A stretch of 64,000 nucleotides of DNA from an uncultured cyanobacterium (GCA_937944885.1 CALFBB010000017.1:41570-105569); one strand, 5' to 3'. Counted from the stretch's first letter, positions 9,203-18,854 are shown. Numbers and translations: made by a program. The notes: generated by a model from the sequence alone, not told the origin.

Positions 9203-10417
9203 CTAACGATCGGTCAGAGCCGATAGAGAAGGTAGGATATCCTCCCGAAAGGGAACCTCATTTTGATTCACGTTCTCTAACTCGGCCAACATGAGAGGAT
9301 TGACGCGATTTAGGTAAGGTACTAGCACCTGCCGTAGTCGTGGGCGGTAGAAACGGTGATAGCTGTAAACAGGAGTAGCTGGGAAGCCACGGCGAATTTT
9401 ATGGGATCCCCCGGCACCAGGGTCAAAATTGCGGATCCCTTCTTGAATGGCCAGTGCAATTGGTTCGTAGTAGCAGACATTAAAGTGTAGAAACTTGACT
9501 TCCTCCCGGCAACCCCAGTAGCGGCCAAATAGGCGATCCCCCTTGCGGATACAGAAGGACATTCCCACTATATCCTCTCCCCGTTCCCCAGCCACCAGCA
9601 CCACCCGCTCCCGATAGTGGGGGTGTAAGGATTCAAAAAAACGCCGATTCAGATATTTGCTCCAGTTCCAGAATTGGGCACAAGTATTGCTGTAAAAGTC
9701 GTACATCAAGGAGAAGAGTCGTGGTGAGATGCGCTCCCCGGTGTAAATGTTCAGTTGCAGGCCGCTCTTTTCCATAGCAGCCCGTTCTCGTTTGATGTTG
9801 CGCCGCTGATTGGCATTAAATTGGCTTAGGAACTCTTCATAGGATCGATAGCCTGGGTTGTGCCACTGGTAGTTGTGGGTAATGCGAGGAACAAATCCAT
9901 CGGCTTCTAGTTGGGCGCGCCAGTCTAGATCCACATAAAGTAAGCTGAAGACAGAAATATCATTCTCCTGACAAAAGCGATCAATGGCCATCAGCATGAG
10001 CGGCCACAGTTCTGCCTCCGAACTTTGGGGATGGGTGAGAATGCGGTAGCCTGTGGCTGGGGTGAAGGGGGCCATACCGATTAGTTTTGGGTAGTAACGT
10101 TCCCCCAACTGGCCAGCAACAGCAGCCCATTCTTGGTCAAAAACAAATTCCCCCTGGCTGTGACTTTTTAAGTACAGCGGTGCAGCTGCGATCAACTGAC
10201 CTTCGGATTCCACCAAGAGATGACAGGGCATCCAGCCGGTTTTGCGACTGGCGCATCCAGAGCTTTCTAGGCTGTGCAACCATTCGTATTCCAAGAAAGG
10301 AGAAGTGCGCTCCGTTTCCAGCGCTTTCCAAGCAGCTGCCGGGATCTCACGGATATCGTGGCACCAACGTAGCTTCAAACGGGTTGACATTGGCCTGCTC
10401 AGATCAAGCCGACTCAT
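9203..10417 (-). CDS. GNAT-like acyltransferase, DUF482/COG3146 type
   Basis: A 404-residue protein that resembles the DUF482 family of GNAT-fold proteins, which are annotated in databases as peptidoglycan-biosynthesis-like or N-acetyltransferase. Features seen are an early SPFLEYEWLHSLESSGC segment, FNANQRRNIKRER near residue 200, a long central GNAT-like region, and a C-terminal FDPGAGGSHKIRRGF followed by a YHRFYRPRLR segment. No signal peptide or membrane segment is present. The substrate is unknown. A second ATG lies 9 codons after the first and could be the true start. The next minus-strand gene upstream, the ATP-grasp protein, ends 183 bases away. Confidence 0.75.
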   Translation of the reverse strand: MSRLDLSRPMSTRLKLRWCHDIREIPAAAWKALETERTSPFLEYEWLHSLESSGCASRKTGWMPCHLLVESEGQLIAAAPLYLKSHSQGEFVFDQEWAAVAGQLGERYYPKLIGMAPFTPATGYRILTHPQSSEAELWPLMLMAIDRFCQENDISVFSLLYVDLDWRAQLEADGFVPRITHNYQWHNPGYRSYEEFLSQFNANQRRNIKRERAAMEKSGLQLNIYTGERISPRLFSLMYDFYSNTCAQFWNWSKYLNRRFFESLHPHYRERVVLVAGERGEDIVGMSFCIRKGDRLFGRYWGCREEVKFLHFNVCYYEPIALAIQEGIRNFDPGAGGSHKIRRGFPATPVYSYHRFYRPRLRQVLVPYLNRVNPLMLAELENVNQNEVPFREDILPSLSALTDR

Positions 10418-10600
10418 CGTGCCAGCCTTGGCTGCAGAAGGATCCCCCCTGCTCCTGTTGCCCTAACAGGGGATCCTCAGCGCTGAGGGACAGTACCTGG
10501 TAGGATCCCTGGGGCTGCTTGAGCACGTACCGATGGACAGCAGAAACCCTCCTTTTGTCCAACTCACCTACTCCCAGTCGATCCTTGAGCTACTTTAATT

Positions 10601-11659
10601 TTAGTCGGGATCCCGCGGCTCATAGTAGCGGTTGGCCAGTTCTAGAGCTGCCTGAAACTTTTGCTCACGGCTGAGATCAGAACGACGGGCAATGCAAGCG
10701 AAGGTATTGATATCTGGGGGGAGAAAGTCAAAAGAGCGTTGTTCCTGAACAATTTCCACCACCAAATCACAAAGGGCCTGTTGGTAGTCATTGTAAAAGA
10801 TTTCTCCCAAGGCTTTGAGGCGACCATCAGGCACAGGGTTATTAAAATCAATCGCTTGCAACTCCCCCTGCTCATCGATAAACAGTTCTACCGAGTTCAT
10901 CTCATAGCCCAAAACGCGGTTAATCACTCGACAGGTGTCGATAACCTTACGACCTAGCTCTGGAGTGAGAAACTCAGGATCAAAAATATATTCACTAGCA
11001 TCAAACTTACGAAAGATATATTTAATTGGGATGATTTTACGACCAATACATAAGGCCCGGATTTGCCAGGGATAAGGACTTTTCACCTTTTCTTGCAGCA
11101 TCATCACCTGGGAGCCGGAGTGGTCGTAAAGATACAGCAGCTGTTCAAAGTTGTAGGCCAGCTCTACCCCGATTGCCTCTCGTCCCTCAGCAGGCTTAAC
11201 CACAATCGGCCAGCCCAGTTCATTGATCATGCCTTGCCAATCAAAGAATTTGTGGTACTTAAAATCATCTCCTCGCAGAGCTGGGGCTTCCTTAGGAGGT
11301 AGGATATAGGTTTTCGGGATGGAAATCCCCAGCTCCTTAACGACCATGTAGGCAGCATCTTTATTGCGCAGATAGTAGTAGAAGCTGAAGGGATTGTTAA
11401 TAATATAAACCCCTTGGAAGGCAAAGCCCATAAATAGGCCAATCGCCTGTGGATACAGATAACTAAATCGATCCAGGATGAGGCGATATTTGGTACGGTA
11501 ATCGAGATTCACCTCGTGAACGGTGACATGTTCGGCTCGGATTTTATAGGTTTGACCATTCTTGGCCAAGATGGGGGGGAGAGCATTGAGCCGCGCCAAG
11601 GTATCATCCCCAAAGGGCTCACTAAAGTGTAGACTGCCAATCCAGTAGTCTTCCGTCAT
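10601..11659 (-). CDS. ATP-grasp family ligase of unknown substrate
   Basis: A 352-residue protein with an ATP-grasp fold. It has a lysine-containing WPIVVKPAEGREAIGVEL segment for nucleotide binding, an R-x-L-C-I-G-R strand, and a C-terminal acidic metal-binding run ending IDFNNPVPD. ATP-grasp enzymes join a carboxylate to an amine, thiol or similar group through an acyl phosphate. The start is set at ATG 11659 rather than 11674 because the MTEDYW start looks more natural; the evidence is modest. It lies 30 bases after the esterase gene on the same strand, so the two are probably co-transcribed. I recall this pairing in other bacteria but cannot name a product. Confidence 0.75.
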   Translation of the reverse strand: MTEDYWIGSLHFSEPFGDDTLARLNALPPILAKNGQTYKIRAEHVTVHEVNLDYRTKYRLILDRFSYLYPQAIGLFMGFAFQGVYIINNPFSFYYYLRNKDAAYMVVKELGISIPKTYILPPKEAPALRGDDFKYHKFFDWQGMINELGWPIVVKPAEGREAIGVELAYNFEQLLYLYDHSGSQVMMLQEKVKSPYPWQIRALCIGRKIIPIKYIFRKFDASEYIFDPEFLTPELGRKVIDTCRVINRVLGYEMNSVELFIDEQGELQAIDFNNPVPDGRLKALGEIFYNDYQQALCDLVVEIVQEQRSFDFLPPDINTFACIARRSDLSREQKFQAALELANRYYEPRDPD

Positions 11660-11689
11660 CGATCTTCCCCTCACTCCTCAGATGGGATC

Positions 11690-12421
11690 CTACGCAAAAG
11701 CACGGATTTGCGCTTGCCAAGTAGGCCAGTCGTGATTCCCTTCCCAGACTTCCAGTTGATGGGGAATGCCGTTGCGGTTGAGAACTTCCGACAGACGCAG
11801 ATTATCGCTGAGGCAGTGGTCATGGTGGGCGGTCAGCAATTTGAGGTCAGTATTGCGCCCTCCCAGTTGATCCCACAGTTGCCGGCTCATGTTGGACATG
11901 TAGGCGAGTGGATTGATGAAATACAGCTCTTGCTCCGCCTGTTGGGGATCCCAGCCGGTGATTGACCCAAGGGCTGCCACGTCATAGGGTCCACCTAAGG
12001 CCAAACAACGGCGCACCAAGCCCGGATGGCGACAGGTGAGATTCACCGCATGGGTTGCACCCAAGGAAAAGCCTGCCACAACCAGAAAATCATTGTGGGC
12101 TTTCTCCTTGACGTAGGGAATCAGCTCCTCCACCCAGTGTTGCTCAAGCAAAAGCCATCGATCCCGCCGTTGGGGCAGTTCCAGTGCCTGGTTGAAAAAG
12201 GTTTCCCAGTCGAGGGTTTCTACACAAAAAGCTTGGAGGTAACCCTGCTCCAGATGGTGGCTAAGGCTGGCGATAATCCCCCGATCTTCGATATCGAAGA
12301 AGCGGCCATTGCTGGTGGGCAGGCAGATCAATGGGTAACCCTGCTGCCCAAAGTGAAGCATTTCCATATCCCGGTCCAAAATCCGAGAAGGGAAGCGAAG
12401 ATACTGACGGGAGTAGGACAT
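11690..12421 (-). CDS. Esterase-like alpha/beta hydrolase
   Basis: A 243-residue alpha/beta hydrolase of the esterase family (COG4947-like). The nucleophile elbow AGFSLGA near residue 117 supplies the serine, and NHDWP near the C terminus supplies the likely catalytic histidine. The acid residue is probably within the TAHHDHCLSDN segment. No signal peptide is seen, so it is probably cytoplasmic. It is the first gene of a two-gene unit with the ATP-grasp protein; together they could make and release, or trim, a small amide or ester, but this is inference. Confidence 0.75.
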   Translation of the reverse strand: MSYSRQYLRFPSRILDRDMEMLHFGQQGYPLICLPTSNGRFFDIEDRGIIASLSHHLEQGYLQAFCVETLDWETFFNQALELPQRRDRWLLLEQHWVEELIPYVKEKAHNDFLVVAGFSLGATHAVNLTCRHPGLVRRCLALGGPYDVAALGSITGWDPQQAEQELYFINPLAYMSNMSRQLWDQLGGRNTDLKLLTAHHDHCLSDNLRLSEVLNRNGIPHQLEVWEGNHDWPTWQAQIRAFA

Positions 12422-12533
12422 GGGAACCAGAGGAGGGATCCTCTGAACAGATATATCAGGCTTTGTCCATCAAAGGCAGACAAGGGTTTGCCGGCCGAAC
12501 CCTTTCACGCAGGTCCAGGGCAGCGCGGCAGGC

Positions 12534-13181
12534 TCAGGAAATTTCTGTAAACAGGTCTTTGAGGGCGGTGCGAGCCGCCAAGTGCTTACGGGTGGATTCG
12601 AGAATTTCTGCTTCCCGTTTTAGCCGGTTTTCCGTGCTCAGCATTTCCAGCAGAGCCTGTTGCTCCTGAGGAGCCCCATGAAAGTGACCGGCAATCCAGT
12701 AGGACAACTCCGTCGGAGTAGTGGGCAGTTGCTCTGGCAGCTCGGTATCCCGCTCCATCAGTTTGCCGGAGAGGCGTACCACATCTTCCAGTAGGGTAGA
12801 GACTTGCCGCACTAGGCCTTGCAGATCGGCACCGGTTGGCTCATCTTCGATCCATTGAACCAATCCTACCCGGAAGGGCTTTTCGCGTACATAGTCCAGA
12901 AGGCGAAAGCGCTGCTGTCCAAGGGTCAAAATATCCATGCGATCATCCGGTAAGCGCTGTACCTGCAACACTTCGGCACAACAGCCCACCCGCACCGGGG
13001 ATCCCTTTTGAGGATCAAACATCAGCACCCCGAAGCGCCGATCCGTCTCCAAGACGGTGTTGATCATCATGCGGTAGCGGGGCTCGAAAATGTGCAGCGG
13101 TAGAGGGCGGCCCGGAAACAGCACCACCTCTGGTAGAGGAAACAAAGGTAGCTCACGAACATCCAGTGAAGAGGAAGGCAT
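12534..13181 (-). CDS. LON substrate-binding domain protein
   Basis: A 215-residue protein matching the N-terminal substrate-binding domain of Lon protease without the AAA+ or protease parts. The opening ELPLFPLPEVVLFPGRPLPL and the following LHIFEPRYRMM are characteristic, as is IEDEPTG in the middle. The last 60 residues are helical. Such stand-alone proteins are widespread in cyanobacteria and their role is not settled; substrate capture for a protease is the usual suggestion. The ATG at 13181 directly precedes the domain, and the gene is separate from its neighbours. Confidence 0.88.
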   Translation of the reverse strand: MPSSSLDVRELPLFPLPEVVLFPGRPLPLHIFEPRYRMMINTVLETDRRFGVLMFDPQKGSPVRVGCCAEVLQVQRLPDDRMDILTLGQQRFRLLDYVREKPFRVGLVQWIEDEPTGADLQGLVRQVSTLLEDVVRLSGKLMERDTELPEQLPTTPTELSYWIAGHFHGAPQEQQALLEMLSTENRLKREAEILESTRKHLAARTALKDLFTEIS

Positions 13182-13263
13182 AGCGTCTGTGCTTGTCTTT
13201 GTATTGAGTCTAGCCCATCTCCTTTACCGAACTTTACCCGCAAAAGGGAGGATTCTGGTATCT

Positions 13264-13821
13264 CTAGAGAAAACGGTGGTGCCAAACGGTGAGGGCAATG
13301 GCCAAGGCATCGGCAGCATCATCCGGGCGAGGCAAGCGGGGTAAGCGGAGTTCCCGGGCTACAGCGGTTTGCACAGCAAGTTTGTCGGCGCGTCCATACC
13401 CGGTTAGGCTTTGTTTGACCTGGGCCGGGGTAAACTCCACCGGTAGTAGATGGTGTTGGGCTAAGGTGAGCAGGATTACCCCACGCGCCTGAGCCACGGC
13501 GATGGTGTTGCCCATTTTGTAGAAAAACAGTTTTTCCAGCCCCACCTGGTGGGGACGCAGTTGGTCCAGTAGCTGATGCAAGTCTTCATGCAAGGTTTGT
13601 AGGCGTTCCGGCATCGATTGTTGGCTGGAGGTAGTAATCACGCCGTAATCGACCGATTTTAAGCCGCCAGATCCGGCCCGAATGCAGCCAAAGCCCAGGG
13701 TACCAAGACCTGGGTCGATACCTAGAATCACCTGATCTGCCTCCGACCGGTTTTCCGGATCGGGCACCTCAGACGGAACTGCCCTCTTTATTGGGTTGGG
13801 AGAGGGGATCCCCATGGGCAT
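13264..13821 (-). CDS. ruvC: Holliday junction resolvase RuvC
   Basis: RuvC cleaves Holliday junctions with RuvAB during recombinational repair. The 185-residue frame carries the RNase H-like fold with catalytic acids in ILGIDPGLG, in GLEKLFF and in [10 protein letters not shown] near the C terminus. The first 28 or so residues ([15 protein letters not shown] and onward) are absent from typical RuvC and overlap the end of pgsA by 53 bases. The true start may be the in-frame GTG in the EVPDPEN segment, which would shorten the overlap. pgsA lies directly upstream on the same strand, so translation is probably coupled. Confidence 0.93.
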   Translation of the reverse strand: MPMGIPSPNPIKRAVPSEVPDPENRSEADQVILGIDPGLGTLGFGCIRAGSGGLKSVDYGVITTSSQQSMPERLQTLHEDLHQLLDQLRPHQVGLEKLFFYKMGNTIAVAQARGVILLTLAQHHLLPVEFTPAQVKQSLTGYGRADKLAVQTAVARELRLPRLPRPDDAADALAIALTVWHHRFL

Positions 13822-14368
13822 CGTCGTAACACAGATACATCAACCCCGAAAGCAAGGTTAAACCCACCGCCAGCCAGAAACAGACGATCCCCACCGGCCA
13901 TCCTAGGATCAGCAGCGCCACAGCTAGGATTTGGGTTACCGTTTTTGCTTTACCCCAGAGGTTGGCTCCCCGAATCTGGGTTTGGTTCACCCGCCAACTG
14001 GCAATCGCCAGTTCCCGTCCCACAATCAGAAACACTCCCCAAGCGGGGATCCGGCTCAATTCCAGCAAACTGAGTAGCGGCGCCAACACCAGTAGCTTAT
14101 CTACCAGTGGATCCAACACTTTGCCTACATCCGTTACCCATCCATGGCGCCGTGCCAGGTAGCCATCTAGCCAGTCGGTTGCTGCTGCCAACAGAAAAGT
14201 CCAGAAGGCCAATCCCTTTCCCAGCGGGGATCCCCAACTCAATCCCAGCAAAATGAACGGGATCCCGCCCAAACGCAGGAGGGTAATGGCAGTGGGCAGG
14301 TTCACCCAAGCTGGCCTCAGTTTCTGGCTTGGAATCCCATTCTCCACGTTGGCTTCGCTCAAGTTCAT
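13769..14368 (-). CDS. pgsA: CDP-diacylglycerol-glycerol-3-phosphate 3-phosphatidyltransferase
   Basis: PgsA makes phosphatidylglycerol phosphate, the precursor of phosphatidylglycerol, which thylakoids need for the photosystems. The 199-residue membrane protein carries the complete CDP-alcohol phosphotransferase motif: [10 protein letters not shown], then G eight residues on, then D-x3-D in VLDPLVDK. Several hydrophobic segments follow. An N-terminal soluble stretch of about 20 residues precedes the first membrane segment. Its 3' end overlaps the start of ruvC, and the nucleoside hydrolase gene lies 58 bases upstream on the same strand. Confidence 0.93.
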   Translation of the reverse strand: MNLSEANVENGIPSQKLRPAWVNLPTAITLLRLGGIPFILLGLSWGSPLGKGLAFWTFLLAAATDWLDGYLARRHGWVTDVGKVLDPLVDKLLVLAPLLSLLELSRIPAWGVFLIVGRELAIASWRVNQTQIRGANLWGKAKTVTQILAVALLILGWPVGIVCFWLAVGLTLLSGLMYLCYDDAHGDPLSQPNKEGSSV

Positions 14369-14426
14369 TGGTTTTCTTCCAAAAGCTCCGCTGTAGGAAC
14401 GATCTGCGGTCTACAGGGAGAGTCAT

Positions 14427-15362
14427 TTACTTATAACAGCTCAATCGCTCGGTGAGCAGATCATAAAAGCCTTGGGCATCGACTTCAAAAGCCACTTGGG
14501 CATTGGCGGGCCGGTGACTGGTTCCCCAGCGATCCACCACGGTGCGGCCCAGGTTGAGGGCACTGGTGGTCTCCACCTCCACGTAGCAGGGTTGAGTCTG
14601 AAACAACTGCGGCTCCAGCAGATAAGCGATCACACAGGGATCATGCAATGGTCCACCGGGCAGTCCATAGCGCTCAAGATCGAACTTGCCATAAAAGGTG
14701 AGCATCCCGGCCACCACCTCTCCCACCCTTGTCTTGAGGGCACGAATCCGCTCAATCCGTTCGGGGGTGCTGATCACCTGCTGGGTTACATTCAACCCCA
14801 GCATCACCACCTCGCGGATGCCAGCACTGAGCACCACCTGGGCCGCATGGGGATCCGTGAGGATATTGAACTCGGCTGCCGGGGTGACATTGCCCTCAAA
14901 AGCGGATCCGCCCATAAAGACCAACCGGTCGATGTGCTCCACAATCTGGGGCTGCTGCACCAGGGCCACCGCCAAGTTGGTCATCGGCCCCAACAAAGCT
15001 AATGTAACCGGCTGGGGGGCAGCCATCAAAGTCTCAATCAAGTATTGCACCGCATGGATAGGTTGCAGTGGCATCTGGGGTTCTGGCAAATCCGCCCCAT
15101 CGATCCCGGTTTTGCCATGCACGTGCTCTGCAGTTTGCAGAGGACGGAGCAAAGGACGTGGACAACCCGCATAAACCCTCATCTCGGGATGACCGGCTAA
15201 CTCACAAATGCGCCGGGCATTGTCGCTGGTTTGCTGCACAGTTACATTCCCGGCCACCGTTGTAATGCCGAGTAGCTGCAGTTCCGGTGAAGCCAAAGCC
15301 AACAACAGCGCCACTGCATCATCTTGGCCAGGGTCACAATCCACAATCAGGGGGCGTGCCAT
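14427..15362 (-). CDS. Nucleoside hydrolase
   Basis: A 311-residue inosine-uridine-preferring nucleoside hydrolase family protein, which splits ribonucleosides into base and ribose for salvage. The N-terminal calcium-binding cluster reads DCDPGQDDAVALL (residues 8-20). The MGGSAFEGNVTPAAEFNI segment supplies the conserved Asn and Glu, and HDPCVIAYLL near residue 240 supplies the last metal-binding Asp. Length and layout match the family. The exact base specificity cannot be read from the sequence. Confidence 0.92.
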   Translation of the reverse strand: MARPLIVDCDPGQDDAVALLLALASPELQLLGITTVAGNVTVQQTSDNARRICELAGHPEMRVYAGCPRPLLRPLQTAEHVHGKTGIDGADLPEPQMPLQPIHAVQYLIETLMAAPQPVTLALLGPMTNLAVALVQQPQIVEHIDRLVFMGGSAFEGNVTPAAEFNILTDPHAAQVVLSAGIREVVMLGLNVTQQVISTPERIERIRALKTRVGEVVAGMLTFYGKFDLERYGLPGGPLHDPCVIAYLLEPQLFQTQPCYVEVETTSALNLGRTVVDRWGTSHRPANAQVAFEVDAQGFYDLLTERLSCYK

Positions 15363-15512
15363 AGGGATCCCAGCAGCAGTTCAAACCCTAGTGTAGGCGC
15401 AGTTATCTCAAGGGATCCCGATTGCTGCTAGGGCAGCTTTCCCAACCTCAATCCAGGGATCGCCCGGATTTACAATAGAAGGAGTCGACCCTTTATTTTT
15501 CTTTGCTCCCGC

Positions 15513-16517
15513 TTGAACCCCAGTACACAGCCACTGCGTATTTGTCTGCTGCAGGCTTGGGATCCAGCAGGGGGGGAGCTCCTAGCTTGGGAGTTGCTTC
15601 TGCCGGCGGAGCATTTTGAAACCGCAATCTTCCGCGATCCGGAGCTTTTCCTAGAGCACCTACACCGGCAAGATGGCAACATCGACTGTCTGCTGCTTTT
15701 GGTCGATCCCGTGCGGATGGATCAGCTGGAGTACATCGGCAATCAACTGTGCCAATGGGGATTGCTGCTACCCACCGTATTAGCCCTGATCTCAGAGCCG
15801 TCGGGATCTGAACCTGCTCCAGAAGAACCCTGTTCCGCCCGGGAACCTGCCCCAGCATCGGAGACATCCTCCTACGCGGCTGCTCTTCTGAAGCGAGAGC
15901 AATTTTTCTACCACAACGCCACCTTGGTACGCTGCCTGCCCCCCTCAGCTCTGCTCAAGGATACCCACTGCAACGGCATCTCCACCCTAGAGTTGTTGAT
16001 CAAGCGGGCCATCGCTCTGTTTTTGCAGATTTCCCCCACCTGTGGTCTGCCCCAAGGACAGGTTCGCCCAAAGGGGCAAGCTTACCTGACCTACAGCAAC
16101 CAACAGCAGCAGCGCCTGGCGGAAAAACTCCGGGAACGACTGGGCTATGCCGGCGTGTACTATCACCGGGATCCCAATTTGTTCTATCGGCGTCTACCTG
16201 AACCGGAGCGGCAAGCCTTGATGCAACGACTACGCGGCCTGTACCAAACCATTGTTCTAGAATACTTCCAATCCCCGGAAACCGCTAATGCCCGCATTGA
16301 TGAACTGGTGGCCCTAGCCTTTTTTGCCGATATCGGCGCCGCCCAGCTGCTGGAGCTGCACATGAGCCTGATGGAGGATTTTGCCAAGCAACTGAAACTG
16401 GAAGGCCGCAGCGAAGAGATCCTGCTGGACTATCGCATTACCTTAATCGATGTCATGGCCCACCTGAGCGAAATGTACCGCCGCTCCATTCCCAAGTCTG
16501 CGCCGAGGGATCCCTGA
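15513..16517 (+). CDS. kaiA: Circadian clock protein KaiA
   Basis: KaiA stimulates KaiC autophosphorylation by binding its C-terminal tail. This is a full-length form of 334 residues: an N-terminal pseudo-receiver domain (about 1-165), a variable Pro/Glu/Ala-rich linker, and the C-terminal four-helix domain (about 215-334, from LAEKLRERLGYAGVYY to AHLSEMYRRS). The Synechococcus elongatus protein, as I recall, is about 284 residues, so the linker here is longer. The start is TTG at 15513, the first usable codon in frame. The last three codons encode Arg-Asp-Pro from a GGGATCCC octamer just before the stop. kaiB starts 3 bases later, so the two are in one operon. Confidence 0.95.
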   Translation: MNPSTQPLRICLLQAWDPAGGELLAWELLLPAEHFETAIFRDPELFLEHLHRQDGNIDCLLLLVDPVRMDQLEYIGNQLCQWGLLLPTVLALISEPSGSEPAPEEPCSAREPAPASETSSYAAALLKREQFFYHNATLVRCLPPSALLKDTHCNGISTLELLIKRAIALFLQISPTCGLPQGQVRPKGQAYLTYSNQQQQRLAEKLRERLGYAGVYYHRDPNLFYRRLPEPERQALMQRLRGLYQTIVLEYFQSPETANARIDELVALAFFADIGAAQLLELHMSLMEDFAKQLKLEGRSEEILLDYRITLIDVMAHLSEMYRRSIPKSAPRDP

Positions 16518-16520
16518 ATC

Positions 16521-16829
16521 ATGTCTAGCGAAACTCGCAGAGCCTATGTTCTCAAGCTTTACGTGGCAGGCAACACCCCCAACTCCCTGCGTGCCCTCAG
16601 TACCCTGCAAGACATCTTGGAAAAAGAGTTTTGCGGCGTCTACAGCCTCAAGGTCATTGACGTCTTGAAAAATCCGCAATTGGCGGAAGAGGATAAGATC
16701 TTGGCAACACCGACCTTGGCCAAAATCCTGCCGCCACCGGTACGGAAGATTATTGGGGATCTCTCCAACCGGGAGAAGGTGCTAATCGGTTTGGATCTGC
16801 TCTACGAGGAACTCGACGAAGAGGCATAA
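16521..16829 (+). CDS. kaiB: Circadian clock protein KaiB
   Basis: KaiB is the fold-switching clock component that binds the KaiC CI ring and sequesters KaiA. The 102-residue protein has the family opening [17 protein letters not shown], the middle [16 protein letters not shown], and [17 protein letters not shown]. The ending is acidic (EELDEEA). It lies 3 bases after kaiA and 31 bases before the chosen kaiC start, giving the usual kaiABC order. Confidence 0.97.
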   Translation: MSSETRRAYVLKLYVAGNTPNSLRALSTLQDILEKEFCGVYSLKVIDVLKNPQLAEEDKILATPTLAKILPPPVRKIIGDLSNREKVLIGLDLLYEELDEEA

Positions 16830-16860
16830 AATGCGACGCTAGGTGAGTGAGGAGAATGGA

Positions 16861-18483
16861 ATGAGTCAATCCTTGGGGCCATCTGCCAAAAAACCAGAGG
16901 ACCAGCCCTCAGAAGTAGCCACTGAGCCAACCCAACCAAGCCGCCGCAGGGGACTTACGGAGCCGCATGGGATCCCGAAAAAACCGACCGGCATCGAGGG
17001 CTTTGATGACATTAGCCACAATGGCCTCCCCTTGGGGCGCACCACCCTAGTCAGTGGCACCTCCGGTACCGGCAAGACCCTGTTTGCCATTCAATTTCTC
17101 TACAACGGCATCGTTCGCTATCAGGAACCGGGCATTTTCGTCACCTTTGAAGAAACCCCCGCCGATATCATCCGCAATGCCTCTAGCTTCGGCTGGGATT
17201 TACAGTCTCTCATTGACAAAGGGCAGCTGTTTATTCTCGACGCCTCCCCTGACCCAGAAGGCTACGAAGTCAGCGGCAATTTTGATCTGTCGGCACTGAT
17301 CGAGCGTATTCAGTACGCCATTCGCAAGTACAAAGCCAAACGAGTCTCCATCGACTCCGTCACTGCCATCTTCCAGCAATACGACCCGTCTGGAATTGTG
17401 CGCCGGGAACTGTTTCGCCTCACCGCCCGCCTCAAGCAGACCAATGTCACCACTGTCATGACCACAGAGCGCACCGACGAATACGGCCCGATTGCTCGCT
17501 TTGGGGTGGAAGAATTCGTCTCCGACAATGTTGTGGTCTTGCGCAACATTTTGGAAGGGGAAAAACGGCGGCGCACCATCGAGATTCTCAAACTGCGGGG
17601 CACCACCCACATGAAGGGAGAATATCCCTTCACCATCACCAACGATGGCATCAACATTTTCCCTCTCGGGGCGATGCAACTGACACAGCGCTCCTCCAAT
17701 GTGCGGGTGTCTTCCGGTATTGAAAAGCTAGATGAGATGTGTGGCGGTGGCTTCTTCAAAGATTCGATTATCTTGGCTACAGGTGCCACCGGCACCGGCA
17801 AGACTTCTCTGGTGAGCAAGTTTCTGGAGCGGGGCTGCCTGGATGGGGAACGCTGCATTCTTTTTGCCTATGAGGAATCCCGCGCTCAGCTGTCCCGCAA
17901 TGCCTCCTCCTGGGGAATTGACCTAGAAGAATTCGAGCGGCAGGGCTTACTGAAAATCATCTGCGCTTACCCGGAGTCCGCCGGATTAGAAGATCACTTG
18001 CAGAAGATCAAAATGGAGATGATGAGCTTCAAGCCCTCCCGTATGGCCATCGACTCCCTCTCGGCTCTGGCACGCGGGGTGAGCCAAAATGCCTTTCGAC
18101 AGTTTGTAATTGGGGTTACCGGTCTGGCCAAGCAAGAGGAAATTACCGGCTTTTTCACCAACACCACCGACCAGTTTATGGGATCCCATTCCATCACCGA
18201 ATCCCATATTTCTACCATCACTGACACGATTATCCTGCTGCAATACGTGGAGATCCGCGGGGAGATGGCCCGTGCCCTGAATGTCTTCAAAATGCGCGGT
18301 TCCTGGCATGACAAAGGCATCCGTGAGTATCTGATCTCTGATGCCGGTATCCAAATCCGCGACTCCTTCCGCGGCTACGAGCGCATCATCAGTGGATCCC
18401 CAACCCGCATTAACGTGGATGAGAAAAATGAGCTCTCCCGCATTGTGCAAAATGTGCAAGCTCTTGATGAAGAGCGGTTTTGA
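16861..18483 (+). CDS. kaiC: Circadian clock ATPase/kinase KaiC
   Basis: KaiC is the hexameric double-ATPase whose phosphorylation cycle sets circadian time. From ATG 16861 the protein is 540 residues; an in-frame GTG at 16843 would add six, but AGGAG just upstream of the ATG favours the latter. CI has Walker A GTSGTGKT (residues 66-73) and the catalytic glutamate pair in FEETPAD. CII has GATGTGKT (308-315) and YEESRAQ. The autophosphorylation pair is Ser451-Thr452 within SHISTITDTI. The A-loop and C-terminal KaiA-binding tail (ERIISGSPTRINVDE, then SRIVQNVQ) are intact, so a complete oscillator is encoded. An N-terminal extension of about 30 polar residues precedes CI. Confidence 0.98.
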   Translation: MSQSLGPSAKKPEDQPSEVATEPTQPSRRRGLTEPHGIPKKPTGIEGFDDISHNGLPLGRTTLVSGTSGTGKTLFAIQFLYNGIVRYQEPGIFVTFEETPADIIRNASSFGWDLQSLIDKGQLFILDASPDPEGYEVSGNFDLSALIERIQYAIRKYKAKRVSIDSVTAIFQQYDPSGIVRRELFRLTARLKQTNVTTVMTTERTDEYGPIARFGVEEFVSDNVVVLRNILEGEKRRRTIEILKLRGTTHMKGEYPFTITNDGINIFPLGAMQLTQRSSNVRVSSGIEKLDEMCGGGFFKDSIILATGATGTGKTSLVSKFLERGCLDGERCILFAYEESRAQLSRNASSWGIDLEEFERQGLLKIICAYPESAGLEDHLQKIKMEMMSFKPSRMAIDSLSALARGVSQNAFRQFVIGVTGLAKQEEITGFFTNTTDQFMGSHSITESHISTITDTIILLQYVEIRGEMARALNVFKMRGSWHDKGIREYLISDAGIQIRDSFRGYERIISGSPTRINVDEKNELSRIVQNVQALDEERF

Positions 18484-18714
18484 AGAGCCGAAGCCCTTTG
18501 TCTAGCTGTTCCCCCTGTTTCTAGATTACGGGCTCTAGGAGTGCTTGCCCAGGGGGTGAACCCGCAGAGCTGCCGGCTTGAGGGAAGGAACCTCTGGGTA
18601 ACCTCTGTCGGCTACTGTTGCTTCTGCTAGGTACAGGGATCCCGACAGAGATCGGAACGTTGGGATGCACAGAGTCCTGCGGAAGCAGGTAGCCAGGGAA
18701 CCGTCCAGGCTCAG

Positions 18715-18794
18715 TGGGCAAGGTCGGATTCGAACCGACACGGTTTCCCGCCGCATTTTGAGTGCGGTGCGTCTACCAGTTTCGCCACTCGCCC
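18715..18794 (-). tRNA. tRNA-Leu (anticodon CAA)
   Basis: On the minus strand the 5' end GGGCGAG pairs with 3' CTTGCCC (one G-U), followed by discriminator A. The D arm contains AACTGGTAGAC, and the T arm contains GGTTCGAATCC. The anticodon stem CCGCA/TGCGG encloses the loop CTCAAAA, giving anticodon CAA (reads UUG). A long variable arm is present, as expected for leucine. The 3' CCA is not encoded. No intron is seen. Confidence 0.95.
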
Positions 18795-18854
18795 AAGCAA
18801 GATCTTTATCCTACAGAAGCGTCAGAATCTCGTCAACTGGCCAAAAGGGATCCC

